Shown: piece by piece, positions 7,851 through 16,529 of the stretch
How positions within the stretch are numbered: the stretch's first letter is position 1
How the letters are laid out: each line of letters starts with the position of its first letter
NCBI GenBank assembly: GCA_910575565.1
Contig: CAJTFL010000014.1
Span: 45,979 to 109,978, forward strand
Direction: 5' to 3'
DNA: 64,000 bases
DNA from: Lachnospiraceae bacterium
Lineage (GTDB): Bacteria; Bacillota; Clostridia; Lachnospirales; Lachnospiraceae
Program-made: the position numbers and the translations under genes
Notes under the pieces: generated by a model
Database searches by the model: none
What the model saw: only the letters and a program-made list of their open reading frames with translations
What the model was told of the DNA's origin: nothing

Positions 7851-10073
7851 TTACCCCATAGGAATATACGGTGCAAAGGTAGGAATCCCTGCCGGATCCG
7901 CGCTGGTGGTTGGCGCCGCGGTAGTAGGCGCTGCCGTGGTAGGCGGCGGAGCTGTGGTAGGCGGCTCCGTAGGCGCTGCCGTAGTTTGCGGCGGCTGCGT
8001 CACAGGCGGCTCCGTAACCGACGGCTGTGTCACAGGCGCAGCCGTGGTCTGGGACACTGGCGGCCGCGTGGTAGGCGCTGGCTGGGTATTGGGATTCCTG
8101 GTCTCCCTTCCCCTGCTGACTACCAGATCTACCCGATCTCCTTTCCTTACCTCCGCATCCTGGGCCACGCTCTGGGAAATTACCTTCCCTTCCTCCACGG
8201 AATCGCTGTACGCCCTGCGCACATTCCCTACCGTAAGGCCCAAGTCCTCGATGGTTCTCCTGGCCTCCGCTTCCGTCATCAGCTGCACATTCTTCATGTA
8301 AATCTTTTCCGCGCCGCTGCTGACCCGGACGGTAATGTAAGCATTCTTGTTCGCTTTCCTTCCCCCTGCCGGATTCTGCCCTAAGACGGTTCCCACCGGC
8401 TCGTCGCTGGTTTCCTCTACCCAGTTAATGCGGAAATCTGCATCCGTAAGGGCTTTTTCCGCCTCGTCCCGCATCATTCCTTCCACCTTTGGGACATCTA
8501 CCTGGACGGAAGGATCCCCGCCGGTTTCATTCATGCAGATGGTCAGGACAATCTCCTTGTCCAGCTCCACGTTATCTCCCTGATTCTCGCTGACCTTTAA
8601 CACGGATAAGTACAATCCGTCTTCCTGGCTTTCCTCGATCTTAATATTGGTAAACCCGCTTTCCTTAAGGAGCTTTTCCGCTTCCTCCTGCAAAAGACCC
8701 GCAACTGCCGGGAACACGGCCTTCTCTTTGCCCATGCTGATCTCCACCACAATCACCGTGTTGGCCGGAACCGTGGCGTTCTCCTTCTGGGACTGGTAGG
8801 AAATCATGTCCTGGGGAATCTCATCCGAATAAACCATCTTATCCCTGGACATTCCCAGCACGCTTTCGCTTAAGATATGCTCCGCCTCATCCGCTTCCTT
8901 ATTCACCACGTTAGGCACGCGCACCATATCCTCCTCCAGCTGGCTGTGGCCGGTAAACAAGCTGGTGGAAATCACGCCCATAACCATCAGGGCTACCACC
9001 ACGGCCACGGCGCTGATCCCAACGCCAGCCAGGGCAAAAATCCACTTAGGCACTTTCCCCACGTCATTTTTCGTCTTGGTGACAGCGCGCTCCTTCACCT
9101 CCGCCGCCATCAGCTCACTGGAAAATTCTTCCATGGTCTGGGTACGATCCTGGATCTTTACATGGAGGGCATTCATCAGCGCCGTTTCCATGGGCTTGGA
9201 GATCTTCACTCCCATCTTGGAAGGCTTCTTTAAGTCGTCCTTTACGCTCCGCTCCATGGCATCTTCCGGGGTCACGCCGGTAATCATCTTATACAAGGTA
9301 GCCGCCAAGGCATACACGTCCGTCCAGGTTCCCTGGTCTCCCCGGCTGCGGTACTGCTCTTCCGGGGCGTAGCCTGGCTTTATGATTACCGAAAGGCTCT
9401 TGCTGTGCTTCGTGGTGGCGTACCGCGCCGCCCCGAAATCCAAAAGCTTCACCTGCAGGGTATCCGTCTGATCCGGGTTTAAAATATAGATATTATCCGG
9501 GGCAATGTCCCGGTGCAAAATCCCGGTCTGATGGACCGCCTGCATGGCGGCAGCCACCTGGATCACCACCGGCACGGCCTGTTCCGGGGGCATTTTCCCC
9601 CGCTCCTCCAGATACCGCTTAAGGGGCATTCCTTCTAAGAATTCCATAACAATATAGGAAGTTCCGTTAGCCTCAAAACAATCATAGATCTGCACAATGC
9701 CGGGAACCGATTCAAACTTAGCCAGCCGCTTGGCCTCCTCCAAGGTTTTAATCAGGCCCTCCCTAAACTGTTCCGCCTTGTCCCCGGAATAAACGGTAAC
9801 TTTCTGCTGGGTGGGCATACGGGTGGCAAATTCACTGGGAAGGTATTCCTTAATCGCTACCTTCCGCTCCATCAGCTTATCCCAGCCTACGTAAGTGATC
9901 CCAAACCCGCCGTATCCTAAAACCTTCCCAATGATGTAACGCTGCCGCAGCATGGAACCTGGCCGGATATGGTAGGACTGCTTCGGCGGCGTATTTACCG
10001 CATAACCGCAATAGGGGCAGATGTCAAACTGATCGTCATATTCCTTCATGCACCCCATACACAACTGTTTCAT
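7851..10073 (-). CDS. Zinc-ribbon Ser/Thr protein kinase with PASTA repeats
   Basis: 740 residues. Layout: zinc ribbon at residues 5-22 (CMGC...CPYC); kinase domain about 43-315 with glycine loop GYGGFGITY, VAIKEYLP lysine, HRDIAPDN catalytic loop, DFGAAR and GYAPEEQY activation segment; transmembrane helix about 345-367; four PASTA-like repeats about 385-650 (PNVVNKEADEAEHIL, PAVAGLLQEEAEKLL, PKVEGMMRDEAEKAL and a fourth); Thr/Pro-rich tail of about 80 residues. All catalytic residues are present. PASTA domains outside the cell commonly sense muropeptides or beta-lactams, so this is a PknB/PrkC-like receptor kinase, unusual in its zinc ribbon and Thr/Pro stalk. Its start overlaps the stop of the pseudokinase by four bases (ATGA). 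Confidence 0.9.
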   Translation of the reverse strand: MKQLCMGCMKEYDDQFDICPYCGYAVNTPPKQSYHIRPGSMLRQRYIIGKVLGYGGFGITYVGWDKLMERKVAIKEYLPSEFATRMPTQQKVTVYSGDKAEQFREGLIKTLEEAKRLAKFESVPGIVQIYDCFEANGTSYIVMEFLEGMPLKRYLEERGKMPPEQAVPVVIQVAAAMQAVHQTGILHRDIAPDNIYILNPDQTDTLQVKLLDFGAARYATTKHSKSLSVIIKPGYAPEEQYRSRGDQGTWTDVYALAATLYKMITGVTPEDAMERSVKDDLKKPSKMGVKISKPMETALMNALHVKIQDRTQTMEEFSSELMAAEVKERAVTKTKNDVGKVPKWIFALAGVGISAVAVVVALMVMGVISTSLFTGHSQLEEDMVRVPNVVNKEADEAEHILSESVLGMSRDKMVYSDEIPQDMISYQSQKENATVPANTVIVVEISMGKEKAVFPAVAGLLQEEAEKLLKESGFTNIKIEESQEDGLYLSVLKVSENQGDNVELDKEIVLTICMNETGGDPSVQVDVPKVEGMMRDEAEKALTDADFRINWVEETSDEPVGTVLGQNPAGGRKANKNAYITVRVSSGAEKIYMKNVQLMTEAEARRTIEDLGLTVGNVRRAYSDSVEEGKVISQSVAQDAEVRKGDRVDLVVSRGRETRNPNTQPAPTTRPPVSQTTAAPVTQPSVTEPPVTQPPQTTAAPTEPPTTAPPPTTAAPTTAAPTTSADPAGIPTFAPYIPMG

Positions 10074-11062
10074 ACTATCCCTCCCAATATCAATACTGCA
10101 ATAATGATCACCGCTGCGGCGATCACTGCCCCGCCGATCACAAGGGGCAGGGGAATAGCCGCTTTCGCACCTCCCCCTTGGCTAAGCTCCGCCTGAAACT
10201 GCTCTAAGCTTTGGAGCTTCCGATCCAGCGCCCGGCCTAAGGCGGCTGCCTGGGCTTTCCCTAAAAGCTTCCTGTCGGAACGCAGCGCCTCCTCCAGCAT
10301 ATGGGAATTTAAAATCTCCCTCCCAGTAACCAGCCGGCAGAACATCCTGGCTAGCCCCCAGATATCCTCCCGCACCCCGGCTTCTTCCGATATCTGCCCT
10401 ACAAGGCCTTCCTCCCCGCTTTCCGGGACGGAAAGCAGCCAGCCGCCGAAATCCTTTGCAATCAGCTTATCCTGGGAAGTAATCCAGAAGGTGTCAATGC
10501 CCACCATCCCATGGTAGATGCCGATTCTATGTATTTTTCCCACTGCCGCCATGGCCTTTTGCAAAATCCCCATGGCCGTCTCCGGCTTTACTGGCCTTCC
10601 CTGAAGCCTATGGCCTAAGGTCTCCCGCTTCTGGTAATCCATCACCCCGTAAGCCGTGCCATTTTCCTCAAAGCAGGCAAAGTACGTGACGATATCCTCT
10701 TCCTGATACAGCCGCAAAAGCTCCCGGCTGCGGGAGTAAAAATTTTTCAGCCCTTCCCGGTAGCTTTCCTCTCCATCCGGATAAGGCTTTGCCAAAAGGC
10801 CTTCTTTCCTCTCGGCAAGCTTCTTCGGATAATACTCCTGGATCTGCACCTTCCGCTCAAACAGCGCGTCCCAGCCGATATACGTTAAATCCTGCTCCCT
10901 GGCCTTAATCACATTGCCCACGATATACCGCCTTTGGAGAATGCTCCCTGGCCGCAGGCTGGATGGCTGGCTCTCTTTTTCCCCTTCCGTAAATCCACAG
11001 TAAGGACAGGTATTCCCATGCTGATCCGGATATTCTTCCATACAATTTAAGCATCGCCTCAT
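10070..11062 (-). CDS. Zinc-ribbon membrane pseudokinase
   Basis: 330 residues, clearly paralogous to the flanking kinases: zinc ribbon CLNC...CPYCG (residues 4-23), then LRPGSILQRRYIVG and a full-length kinase-like fold (about 40-290), then one C-terminal transmembrane helix (about 303-328) with no ectodomain. Catalytic features are lost. The glycine loop reads IKAREQDLTY, the VAIK lysine is replaced (VQIQEYYP) and the HRD loop reads YHGMVGID with no Asp after HG, although a DFG-like KDFGGW persists. Such proteins usually work as scaffolds or allosteric partners. The start overlaps the upstream kinase by four bases and its stop overlaps the next kinase by four, so the trio is translationally coupled. 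Confidence 0.85.
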   Translation of the reverse strand: MRRCLNCMEEYPDQHGNTCPYCGFTEGEKESQPSSLRPGSILQRRYIVGNVIKAREQDLTYIGWDALFERKVQIQEYYPKKLAERKEGLLAKPYPDGEESYREGLKNFYSRSRELLRLYQEEDIVTYFACFEENGTAYGVMDYQKRETLGHRLQGRPVKPETAMGILQKAMAAVGKIHRIGIYHGMVGIDTFWITSQDKLIAKDFGGWLLSVPESGEEGLVGQISEEAGVREDIWGLARMFCRLVTGREILNSHMLEEALRSDRKLLGKAQAAALGRALDRKLQSLEQFQAELSQGGGAKAAIPLPLVIGGAVIAAAVIIIAVLILGGIV

Positions 11063-13188
11063 GATCTCGGTTCCTCTCCATATTCCATCGTCAGGTACTC
11101 AAGTCCCTCTGCAATCGCCTGAAATTCGTCATTGCCCTGCACATACGTATCCATCATGGCTTTATTTAAGGGCAAGCCGTTGCCTGACTGCAGGTTAAAC
11201 ACATCCTGGGCACTTTCCCCCGCCAGGTAGTAAACCAGGCTGTCCGAGGCCTTTTTGTCATCTCCCTTAAGGGAGCCGTTTATGCTCCATAAATGGGTGA
11301 ACCGCCCCTTTACCGCGCCGTCCCTCTGGAGCTTATCCAGCACCACCATCTTATAGATGCCGCCAAGGCCTGCCCGAACCGCTTCATAGTCATCGGTGCT
11401 GCCTAAGTAGTAAGCCGTCTCCCGCTTTAGGAAAGGTTCATAGCCCTTTTCCCCCGGTTTTGCCTCCCCAAAGGCCGGATCCTTTCCTGCGCCGAAGGCC
11501 TCCCGGTACATCTCCCGATCCTTCGCCCCCACGCAGACGCTTAACATTCCCTCAACTTCCAGCTGATCCAGGCTGGTAAAATCTTCCGGAAGCTCCTGTG
11601 CCGGAACCATATGGGTATTCACATAAAGCACCGGCGCACTGAAGGATACCGGTAGCTGCTTTTTATCCCTCCCGAAGTACTCCTTAAACTCTTTCGTCTC
11701 CATAAAATAATACCGCTTCTCATCCAGCATACGGTAACACGTATCCAGGGAACCAAGCTGATCCCAGATCTTTCCTTCCCCCGGCCTTACGGCGCTGGTT
11801 TCAAATACAAAGGGTCCGTCCCCCTGGCTTAAGGCCTCTTCCAAGAACGCTTCATACTCCTGGGACTGTCCGCAGACCTCCCCCTGCCACTCCACCTTCT
11901 GGAAATTCGTCTCGTATTCCTTCAGCATCCGCTCCAGCATCTGGGAAGAATCCTCCAGCTCAATCTGCCTGGCCTCCCCGTCCTTTGCCGCCATGGCTCC
12001 CGCATCCCTGACCTCTTCTTCTTTCTCCCCGTTTACATCCGGCATCAGCAGGGAAACGGTAGCCGCCACATCATACATGGCCTGCTGCTTAAGCTGGTAA
12101 AAACCCCAGCAGCCAACGCCGCCCCCGCAGATCACTGCCGCCATGGCGGCAACGCTGATTATGCGGATCCGCTTCCGCCGCTTTAGCTCCGCCGCCACGT
12201 CCCGCACCTTCGTCTCGTTCCTTAAGGCCGCCTGGAACTGATCCACATTCTGGAAGCGCAGCTCCTGGCTCAAGGCCATGGCCCGCATAATCGTATCGCT
12301 TAAGTACTGGGGAATCTCAGGAACCAGCGCATTGGGCGGCGGGAGATGATCCTCCACCACCCGGTTTACCGATTCCTCCGGCATCCGCCCCGTAACCGAG
12401 CGGTACAGCACGGCGCCCACCGCATAAATATCCGTCCACGGACCCTGCTTGCTCCGGCTCCTATACTGCTCCGGCGGCGCATAGCCCGGCTTTAGGATGA
12501 TGGATAAGGTTTTCTCCTCTTCCCCGCTGGAAAACCTGGCCGCGCCAAAGTCAATCAGCTTCACCTTGTAATTGGTCGCCTGCTGATCCACTGGAACCAT
12601 GAAAATATTATCCGGGCTGATATCCCTGTGGATTATCTTCACCTTATGGATCTCCCGCAGGGCATCCGTCACGGAAAGCACCACGTTGACGGCGGTCTGG
12701 CAGTCCACCCGGCCATTATGCTGGGCAATATATTGTTTATACGACATACCCTCCAAAAATTCCATGGCAATGTAGGCCGTGTTGTTTTCCTCAAAAAATT
12801 CGTAAACGTTAACGATATTGGGATGGGTGTTAAACCGGGCCATGTTCCTGGCTTCCGCCAGGAAACGGATCTTGCCGTTTAAAAATTCATCCGCCCGGTT
12901 TCCGCTGTAAATGATGACTTCTTTTTCCCCGGGAACCCGGTTCACAATCCCGTTAGGGTAAAACTCCTTGATGGCAACCATCTTCTCCAGCACCCTGTCC
13001 CAAGCCCTGTAGGTAATGCCGAACCCGCCGAAGCCCACCGTCGTCCCGATAATATAATGTCCGTTCAGCTCCGTGCCCGGGTGCAGATGGTACGCTTCCT
13101 TAGGCGGCGTGCCCGGCTGAAAGCCGCAGTGCGGGCACACTCCAAACTGTTCGTTAAATGTCTTCATACAGTTCAGACATCGAATCAT
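11059..13188 (-). CDS. Zinc-ribbon Ser/Thr kinase with extracellular solute-binding-like domain
   Basis: 709 residues. Zinc ribbon at 4-21 (CLNC...CPHC). Kinase about 42-300, with GFGGFGITY, VAIKEFYP, IHRDISPDN, LIDFGAAR and GYAPPEQY, all key residues intact. Transmembrane helix about 342-365. The extracellular region (about 430-709) resembles a family 1 solute-binding protein: SAPVLYVNTHMVPAQELPEDF matches the inter-lobe region, and DSLVYYLAGESAQDVFNLQSGNGLPLNK matches the C-terminal helix/loop of sugar-binding proteins. It is shorter than a full binding protein (about 400 residues), so part of the first lobe is reduced. The likely role is a receptor kinase sensing a soluble ligand, feeding the PP2C/FHA network nearby. 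Ectodomain identity rests on local motifs. Confidence 0.85.
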   Translation of the reverse strand: MIRCLNCMKTFNEQFGVCPHCGFQPGTPPKEAYHLHPGTELNGHYIIGTTVGFGGFGITYRAWDRVLEKMVAIKEFYPNGIVNRVPGEKEVIIYSGNRADEFLNGKIRFLAEARNMARFNTHPNIVNVYEFFEENNTAYIAMEFLEGMSYKQYIAQHNGRVDCQTAVNVVLSVTDALREIHKVKIIHRDISPDNIFMVPVDQQATNYKVKLIDFGAARFSSGEEEKTLSIILKPGYAPPEQYRSRSKQGPWTDIYAVGAVLYRSVTGRMPEESVNRVVEDHLPPPNALVPEIPQYLSDTIMRAMALSQELRFQNVDQFQAALRNETKVRDVAAELKRRKRIRIISVAAMAAVICGGGVGCWGFYQLKQQAMYDVAATVSLLMPDVNGEKEEEVRDAGAMAAKDGEARQIELEDSSQMLERMLKEYETNFQKVEWQGEVCGQSQEYEAFLEEALSQGDGPFVFETSAVRPGEGKIWDQLGSLDTCYRMLDEKRYYFMETKEFKEYFGRDKKQLPVSFSAPVLYVNTHMVPAQELPEDFTSLDQLEVEGMLSVCVGAKDREMYREAFGAGKDPAFGEAKPGEKGYEPFLKRETAYYLGSTDDYEAVRAGLGGIYKMVVLDKLQRDGAVKGRFTHLWSINGSLKGDDKKASDSLVYYLAGESAQDVFNLQSGNGLPLNKAMMDTYVQGNDEFQAIAEGLEYLTMEYGEEPRS

Positions 13189-13249
13189 CCCTGCTTCCTC
13201 CTACTTCTCCCCATATAATATAATGTAATGTTAAACTTGCTCACCGGTC

Positions 13250-14065
13250 TTAAAACTGCCTGTATCGCATCAGGATCACCGTAGTGTTGTCCTGCCGTTT
13301 TCCTCCGTACCGCAAGGCCATGGCCGTCAGACGGTCTGCGGCAATCTCCATATCCAGATCATTGTCGCGGATCATGCCAAGGATCTGGTAATGGTCAATG
13401 CTTTTATAAACCCCGTCGCTGCAGAGCATCACAATATCCCCGTCCTCCAGCTTGCAGGGCGTCTTCCCCCAGTCGATCAGGTTAATCCGATCCATGCCGA
13501 TAAAGCTGGTCAGCGCTTCCGCCTGCCGGGTTTTTTCTTCCCGCTGGTAAAATTCCTGGGTAATCTGCCCGGCTTCCAGCTGCTCCTTTAGCATCTGGCG
13601 GTAATTATGCTCGATATTCAGCGCCGTGATGGTTTCCCCCCGGATAAGGTAAATCTTGCTGTCCCCCACGGAAATCCAGTCCATCTGGCTTCCCTTGCAG
13701 CAGACGGCTACCATGGTCGTACCGCTTTTAAGGGGCTTTCCCTCGCCGTCCTTTAGATCTGCCACCTCCCTGTCCATCCGCTCGGCCTCCCGCATCAAAA
13801 ATCCCGGGATATTGGCATCCGGCTTTTCCTCCTGCAGATCCTTTGCAAATACCTCCACCGCAGTGCGGCTGGCCCGCTCTCCGCCTTCCATTCCCCCCAT
13901 GCCGTCGCACACTACCGCCACGGCTTTCCGGCTGTCTCCATAAATATATCCGAAATCCTGCTGGTAATTCCTGCCGCCGATAACGCTGCTTGCGCCAATC
14001 TCAAACCAGGGATTTTCTTCCGTCAGCTCCTTGATGATGTTTGCGCATTTCTTTATCCTGCCCAC
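13250..14065 (-). CDS. PP2C-family Ser/Thr phosphatase
   Basis: 271 residues, cytosolic. Metal-binding and core motifs of bacterial PP2C enzymes are present: GGRNYQQDFG, VVCDGMGGMEGGERAS, SGTTMVAV, VGDSKIYLIRG, LCSDGVYKSID and RQDNTTVIL. Mn/Mg-dependent removal of phosphate from Ser/Thr is expected. The start is a GTG at 14065 preceded by a GGGGG run at suitable spacing; the upstream ATG at 14078 is out of frame. It sits between a second PP2C gene (15 bases upstream) and the receptor kinase gene (about 60 bases downstream), so it is the natural antagonist of these kinases. Confidence 0.9.
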   Translation of the reverse strand: MGRIKKCANIIKELTEENPWFEIGASSVIGGRNYQQDFGYIYGDSRKAVAVVCDGMGGMEGGERASRTAVEVFAKDLQEEKPDANIPGFLMREAERMDREVADLKDGEGKPLKSGTTMVAVCCKGSQMDWISVGDSKIYLIRGETITALNIEHNYRQMLKEQLEAGQITQEFYQREEKTRQAEALTSFIGMDRINLIDWGKTPCKLEDGDIVMLCSDGVYKSIDHYQILGMIRDNDLDMEIAADRLTAMALRYGGKRQDNTTVILMRYRQF

Positions 14066-14080
14066 GCTTTGCCCCCATTT

Positions 14081-14806
14081 CTAATCCAGCCAGACGGCTA
14101 CGGCAGAATAATTATCCATATTTTTCCCCTGGCCGTTCTTATTTACAATTTCTTCCATAAGCGTTAGCCACTGCCCTGGCGTCTTGGCCTTCTTTAAGCA
14201 GTGCTGCATCTTTTTCTCATCAATCAGCTCCCAAAATCCGTCGGAGCAAAGGAGGAATGCCTGGCTGCCTTCCCTGGCCGTCATCTCCCCGATCTGGTAC
14301 TTGGGCGCGTCCCAGTCTATCCCCAGCACCCTAAGCAGCCGGTTCCTGTCCGGATGGTTGCGGATCTGCTTTTCCTTAATCTGGCCTGCGGCAACTAACA
14401 TCTGGGGCACGCTGTGATCCAAGGTGCGCTCCGCCAGCTTCTTATTTTTAAAATAGTAAAGCCTGCTGTCCCCGATATGGCCCCACCAGATCCCCTCCTC
14501 CCCCACGTGCAGGAGCACCAGGGTAGTCTTCATGTCCTGGGCGTGGTAATCTTCCTTCTGCCCCTTAAGGATCGCCTGCTGGGCCTGGTCAAAGGACTGG
14601 CTTAATACCTCTTCCCCCGCCCCTTCCCGGGCAAACACATTTACACAGGTTTCCACCGCCAGGCGGGACGCCACCTCTCCCTTTCCATGGCCCCCCAGCC
14701 CGTCCGCCAGCACGAAGCAGTATTCCTGCTCATTTTGGTACATCCCCACGCTGTCTTCATTATTTTCCCTGCCGCCGGCATTGCTCAGTAAATCATATAG
14801 AATCAT
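14081..14806 (-). CDS. PP2C-family Ser/Thr phosphatase
   Basis: 241 residues with the PP2C motif set NNEDSVG, VLADGLGGHGKGEVAS, HIGDSRLYYF, LLCSDGFWELI and NMDNYSAVAVWL, so the acidic residues that hold the metals are intact. Cytosolic with no extra domain. It is the first gene after the 133-bp inverted-repeat element at 14868 and is followed closely by the second phosphatase and the three kinase-like genes, forming a phosphatase-phosphatase-kinase-pseudokinase-kinase operon. Two different PP2Cs in a row suggest different substrates or different inputs. Confidence 0.9.
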   Translation of the reverse strand: MILYDLLSNAGGRENNEDSVGMYQNEQEYCFVLADGLGGHGKGEVASRLAVETCVNVFAREGAGEEVLSQSFDQAQQAILKGQKEDYHAQDMKTTLVLLHVGEEGIWWGHIGDSRLYYFKNKKLAERTLDHSVPQMLVAAGQIKEKQIRNHPDRNRLLRVLGIDWDAPKYQIGEMTAREGSQAFLLCSDGFWELIDEKKMQHCLKKAKTPGQWLTLMEEIVNKNGQGKNMDNYSAVAVWLD

Positions 14807-14867
14807 CGGTTTTCCCTTCTTTTGCCATGCTTGCCCACGCCATTACCGCCTCATTCACCATAAATTC

Positions 14868-15000
14868 GTAACTGTTCAGTACCTTCACCGTTACGAGCAA
14901 AAATCCATTGAAAATCGCCTGCGGCGATGGGATTTTTGCCCTCTGGCCGAGTTTATCTTACGGTCAGCGCAGTAAATGCGCAGACCTACTGAACAGTTAC
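14868..15000. mobile_element. MITE-like inverted-repeat element, family A copy 1 (133 bp)
   Basis: Ends carry a perfect 14-bp terminal inverted repeat GTAACTGTTCAGTA. Near-identical 8-base flanks (ATAAATTC at 14860-14867, ATAAATTT at 15001-15008) look like a target duplication. The interior forms a hairpin: GCAAAAATCC paired with GGATTTTTGC, enclosing ATCGCC/GGCGAT. A second copy is at 55991-56122. No coding capacity; it would need a transposase elsewhere. Confidence 0.65.
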
Positions 15001-15096
15001 ATAAATTTTACCCTATCTCCCTGGAAATATCAATGAAATTCCCCGTTAAAAATAGGACCTTGCAGTGATTGTGCACAACCTTTGCAAAGTCCTCTC

Positions 15097-15534
15097 CTAA
15101 AAAACAGCCTCGATGCCAATTCCTCTCGCGTACAGCAAACCATTCTTCACGATCCACTGGATCAGCACCACCGCCAAGGCCAGATACAGGTAAAGGGGCT
15201 TCAGCCGTATCCTCCGCTGCTGTCTGCCGATTACAATCTCCAGGGTTTTGCCCACCCAAAAGACCCCTAAAATTACCGCCGTATACAAAATCAGCGGATG
15301 GCAGCGCAAGCTTTGCAGAATATGCAGGTGCAGCAGCGCCACTAAGGCTCTCGTCCCTCCGCAGCCCGGGCAGTAATAGCCGGTCAACCGGTAAAACCCG
15401 CAAAGAGGGAAAGCCTGGTGCAAGTCCACCTGGAATATCCGAATCAGCCAGGCGGAAAGAAAAAACAGCAGCGCGCCGATATTTATCACAGCATAACAAA
15501 CATTTTCTGTTTTTCGGTCAAAATTTTCCAACAT
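15097..15534 (-). CDS. DUF2752-family membrane protein
   Basis: 145 residues. It carries the hallmark of DUF2752, CPGCGGTRALVALLHLHILQSLRCHPL (residues 54-80), flanked by hydrophobic segments at about 15-40, 80-100 and 120-140, so it is probably a three-helix membrane protein. The biochemical role of DUF2752 is not established; the Cys pair plus Gly/Thr/Arg motif is strictly kept in the family. The gene lies alone between two repeat elements (14868-15000 and 15614-15879), inside the phospho-signalling part of the island. An overlapping open frame (15008-15499) lacks family features and is taken as a shadow. Confidence 0.78.
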   Translation of the reverse strand: MLENFDRKTENVCYAVINIGALLFFLSAWLIRIFQVDLHQAFPLCGFYRLTGYYCPGCGGTRALVALLHLHILQSLRCHPLILYTAVILGVFWVGKTLEIVIGRQQRRIRLKPLYLYLALAVVLIQWIVKNGLLYARGIGIEAVF

Positions 15535-15613
15535 CGTTACATCCTTGACAACCTTTCCTCGTCAGGCCCACGAAGGGGTTGTCGCAAAACCATAGATTTC
15601 CACAAGATTTAGA

Positions 15614-15879
15614 CTAGTGTGCTGTCTCGATTACATTCCGCCAAATGGCTTGCCTGAATTTCCATCTGCTGCGTTGGTCTTCGCTCCGCTTCGGTCCGTG
15701 CTAAACGTGTGCCACTGGCACACAGCACCATCAGTCAACGATGCCACCGCAAAGCCTGCCCCAGCGAAGCGAGGGTATCGCCTTCTTCCTCTGTCTTGCA
15801 GGCTGAACATTCATGCCCGATAAAGCGGGGCACGCTGTCCTGCGTCATTTGGCTGAAAGTAATCAAGACAGTACACTAG
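15614..15879. mobile_element. Non-coding inverted-repeat element, family B (266 bp)
   Basis: Fills most of the gene-free gap 15535-15949. The left end CTAGTGTGCTGTCTCGATTA and the right end form an imperfect terminal inverted repeat of about 35 bases (for example GATTAC...GCCAAATG against CATTTGGC...GTAATC). The interior has further strong palindromes, such as GTGCCACTGGCAC. No frame in it looks coding. Likely a MITE or a mobile hairpin repeat; only one copy is in the window. Confidence 0.55.
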
Positions 15880-15949
15880 ATATTTCCATTAGTTCCACTA
15901 TATATTGTGGAGACGCAGCATTTCGCGACAGTCCCTTCTGCAATGTCAA

Positions 15950-16372
15950 TTATAAACTGCTCAGACCTGAAATTATTGCAGAGCCTGTCGCAATAACAAT
16001 CACTGTCGGAACTAATGCAATAATCGAAGTCACTAAACCTGCAATCGCCATTCCCTTTCCCCTGCGGTTGCCACGGAGCCCAACCCCGCCAAGTACTACG
16101 CCAACCAGTGCCAAGATAATGGGAACATACGGAATACAGCAGGCTGTCACTAAGGCCACAATTCCGCAAACCATGGAAGCAATCCCAAAGCCCGGGCTTC
16201 CCTGGGGCTTCGGCGGCTGCATACCGCCAAAATTCTGCTGCGGCATACCGTAAGACGGCTGCGGCGGTGCGTAAGACGGCTGCTGAGGCGCCGCTCCCCC
16301 AAGGGGGCTTCCGCACTCTTCGCAGAATCTTGCTTCGGCTACGTTGTTATGGCCACACTTTGTACATATCAT
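15950..16372 (-). CDS. Zinc-ribbon DUF4190 membrane protein
   Basis: 140 residues from the ATG at 16372, chosen because GGAGG lies eight bases upstream; the longer open frame upstream lacks a ribosome site and contains the promoter. The N-terminal zinc ribbon reads CTKCGHNN...FCEECGSPL (residues 3-24). A Pro/Gln/Gly-rich linker with PQQPSYAPPQPSYGMPQQ follows, then two transmembrane helices (about 68-95 and 108-132) with the DUF4190 pattern GSPGFGIASMVCGIVALVT...GKGMAIAGLVTSIIAL. Function unknown; it probably anchors or adapts other zinc-ribbon proteins at the membrane. A strong promoter precedes it. Confidence 0.8.
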   Translation of the reverse strand: MICTKCGHNNVAEARFCEECGSPLGGAAPQQPSYAPPQPSYGMPQQNFGGMQPPKPQGSPGFGIASMVCGIVALVTACCIPYVPIILALVGVVLGGVGLRGNRRGKGMAIAGLVTSIIALVPTVIVIATGSAIISGLSSL

Positions 16373-16469
16373 ATTTTTTCCCTCCTGTGGGCACTTCCTA
16401 TCCGGCCATCGGATCACGAATGCCCTTCTTTTTTCCCTACCGACATGACAATTTGCCGATAATGTGTTA

Positions 16470-16498
16470 ATAGTATCATGTAGTATTTTAAATGTCAA
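16470..16498 (-). promoter_or_regulatory. Sigma-A promoter for the zinc-ribbon DUF4190 gene
   Basis: Minus strand TTGACA (16493-16498), 17-base spacer, TACTAT (16470-16475). The predicted start is about 95 bases before the ATG at 16372. Confidence 0.65.
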
Positions 16499-16529
16499 AT
16501 CCCATTACGCTATGTAATTCAGGAATTTG

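Noticed and set aside
7797..8384. 195- and 155-residue plus-strand frames opposite the Thr/Pro tail of the PASTA kinase
   Set aside because: Arg- or Val/Gly-rich antisense of a repetitive coding segment, without ribosome site.
15008..15499. 163-residue frame overlapping the DUF2752 gene
   Set aside because: Same strand but another frame; no family features, while the DUF2752 frame has the CPGCGGTRALVALL hallmark.
15546..15585. GACAACC...GGTTGTC hairpin upstream of DUF2752 as a riboswitch
   Set aside because: Simple stem with mismatches and no conserved riboswitch core; at most a leader hairpin.
15617..16253. Plus-strand frames across the family B element and the DUF4190 gene
   Set aside because: They run through the inverted-repeat element and antisense to a convincing zinc-ribbon gene; no start signals.
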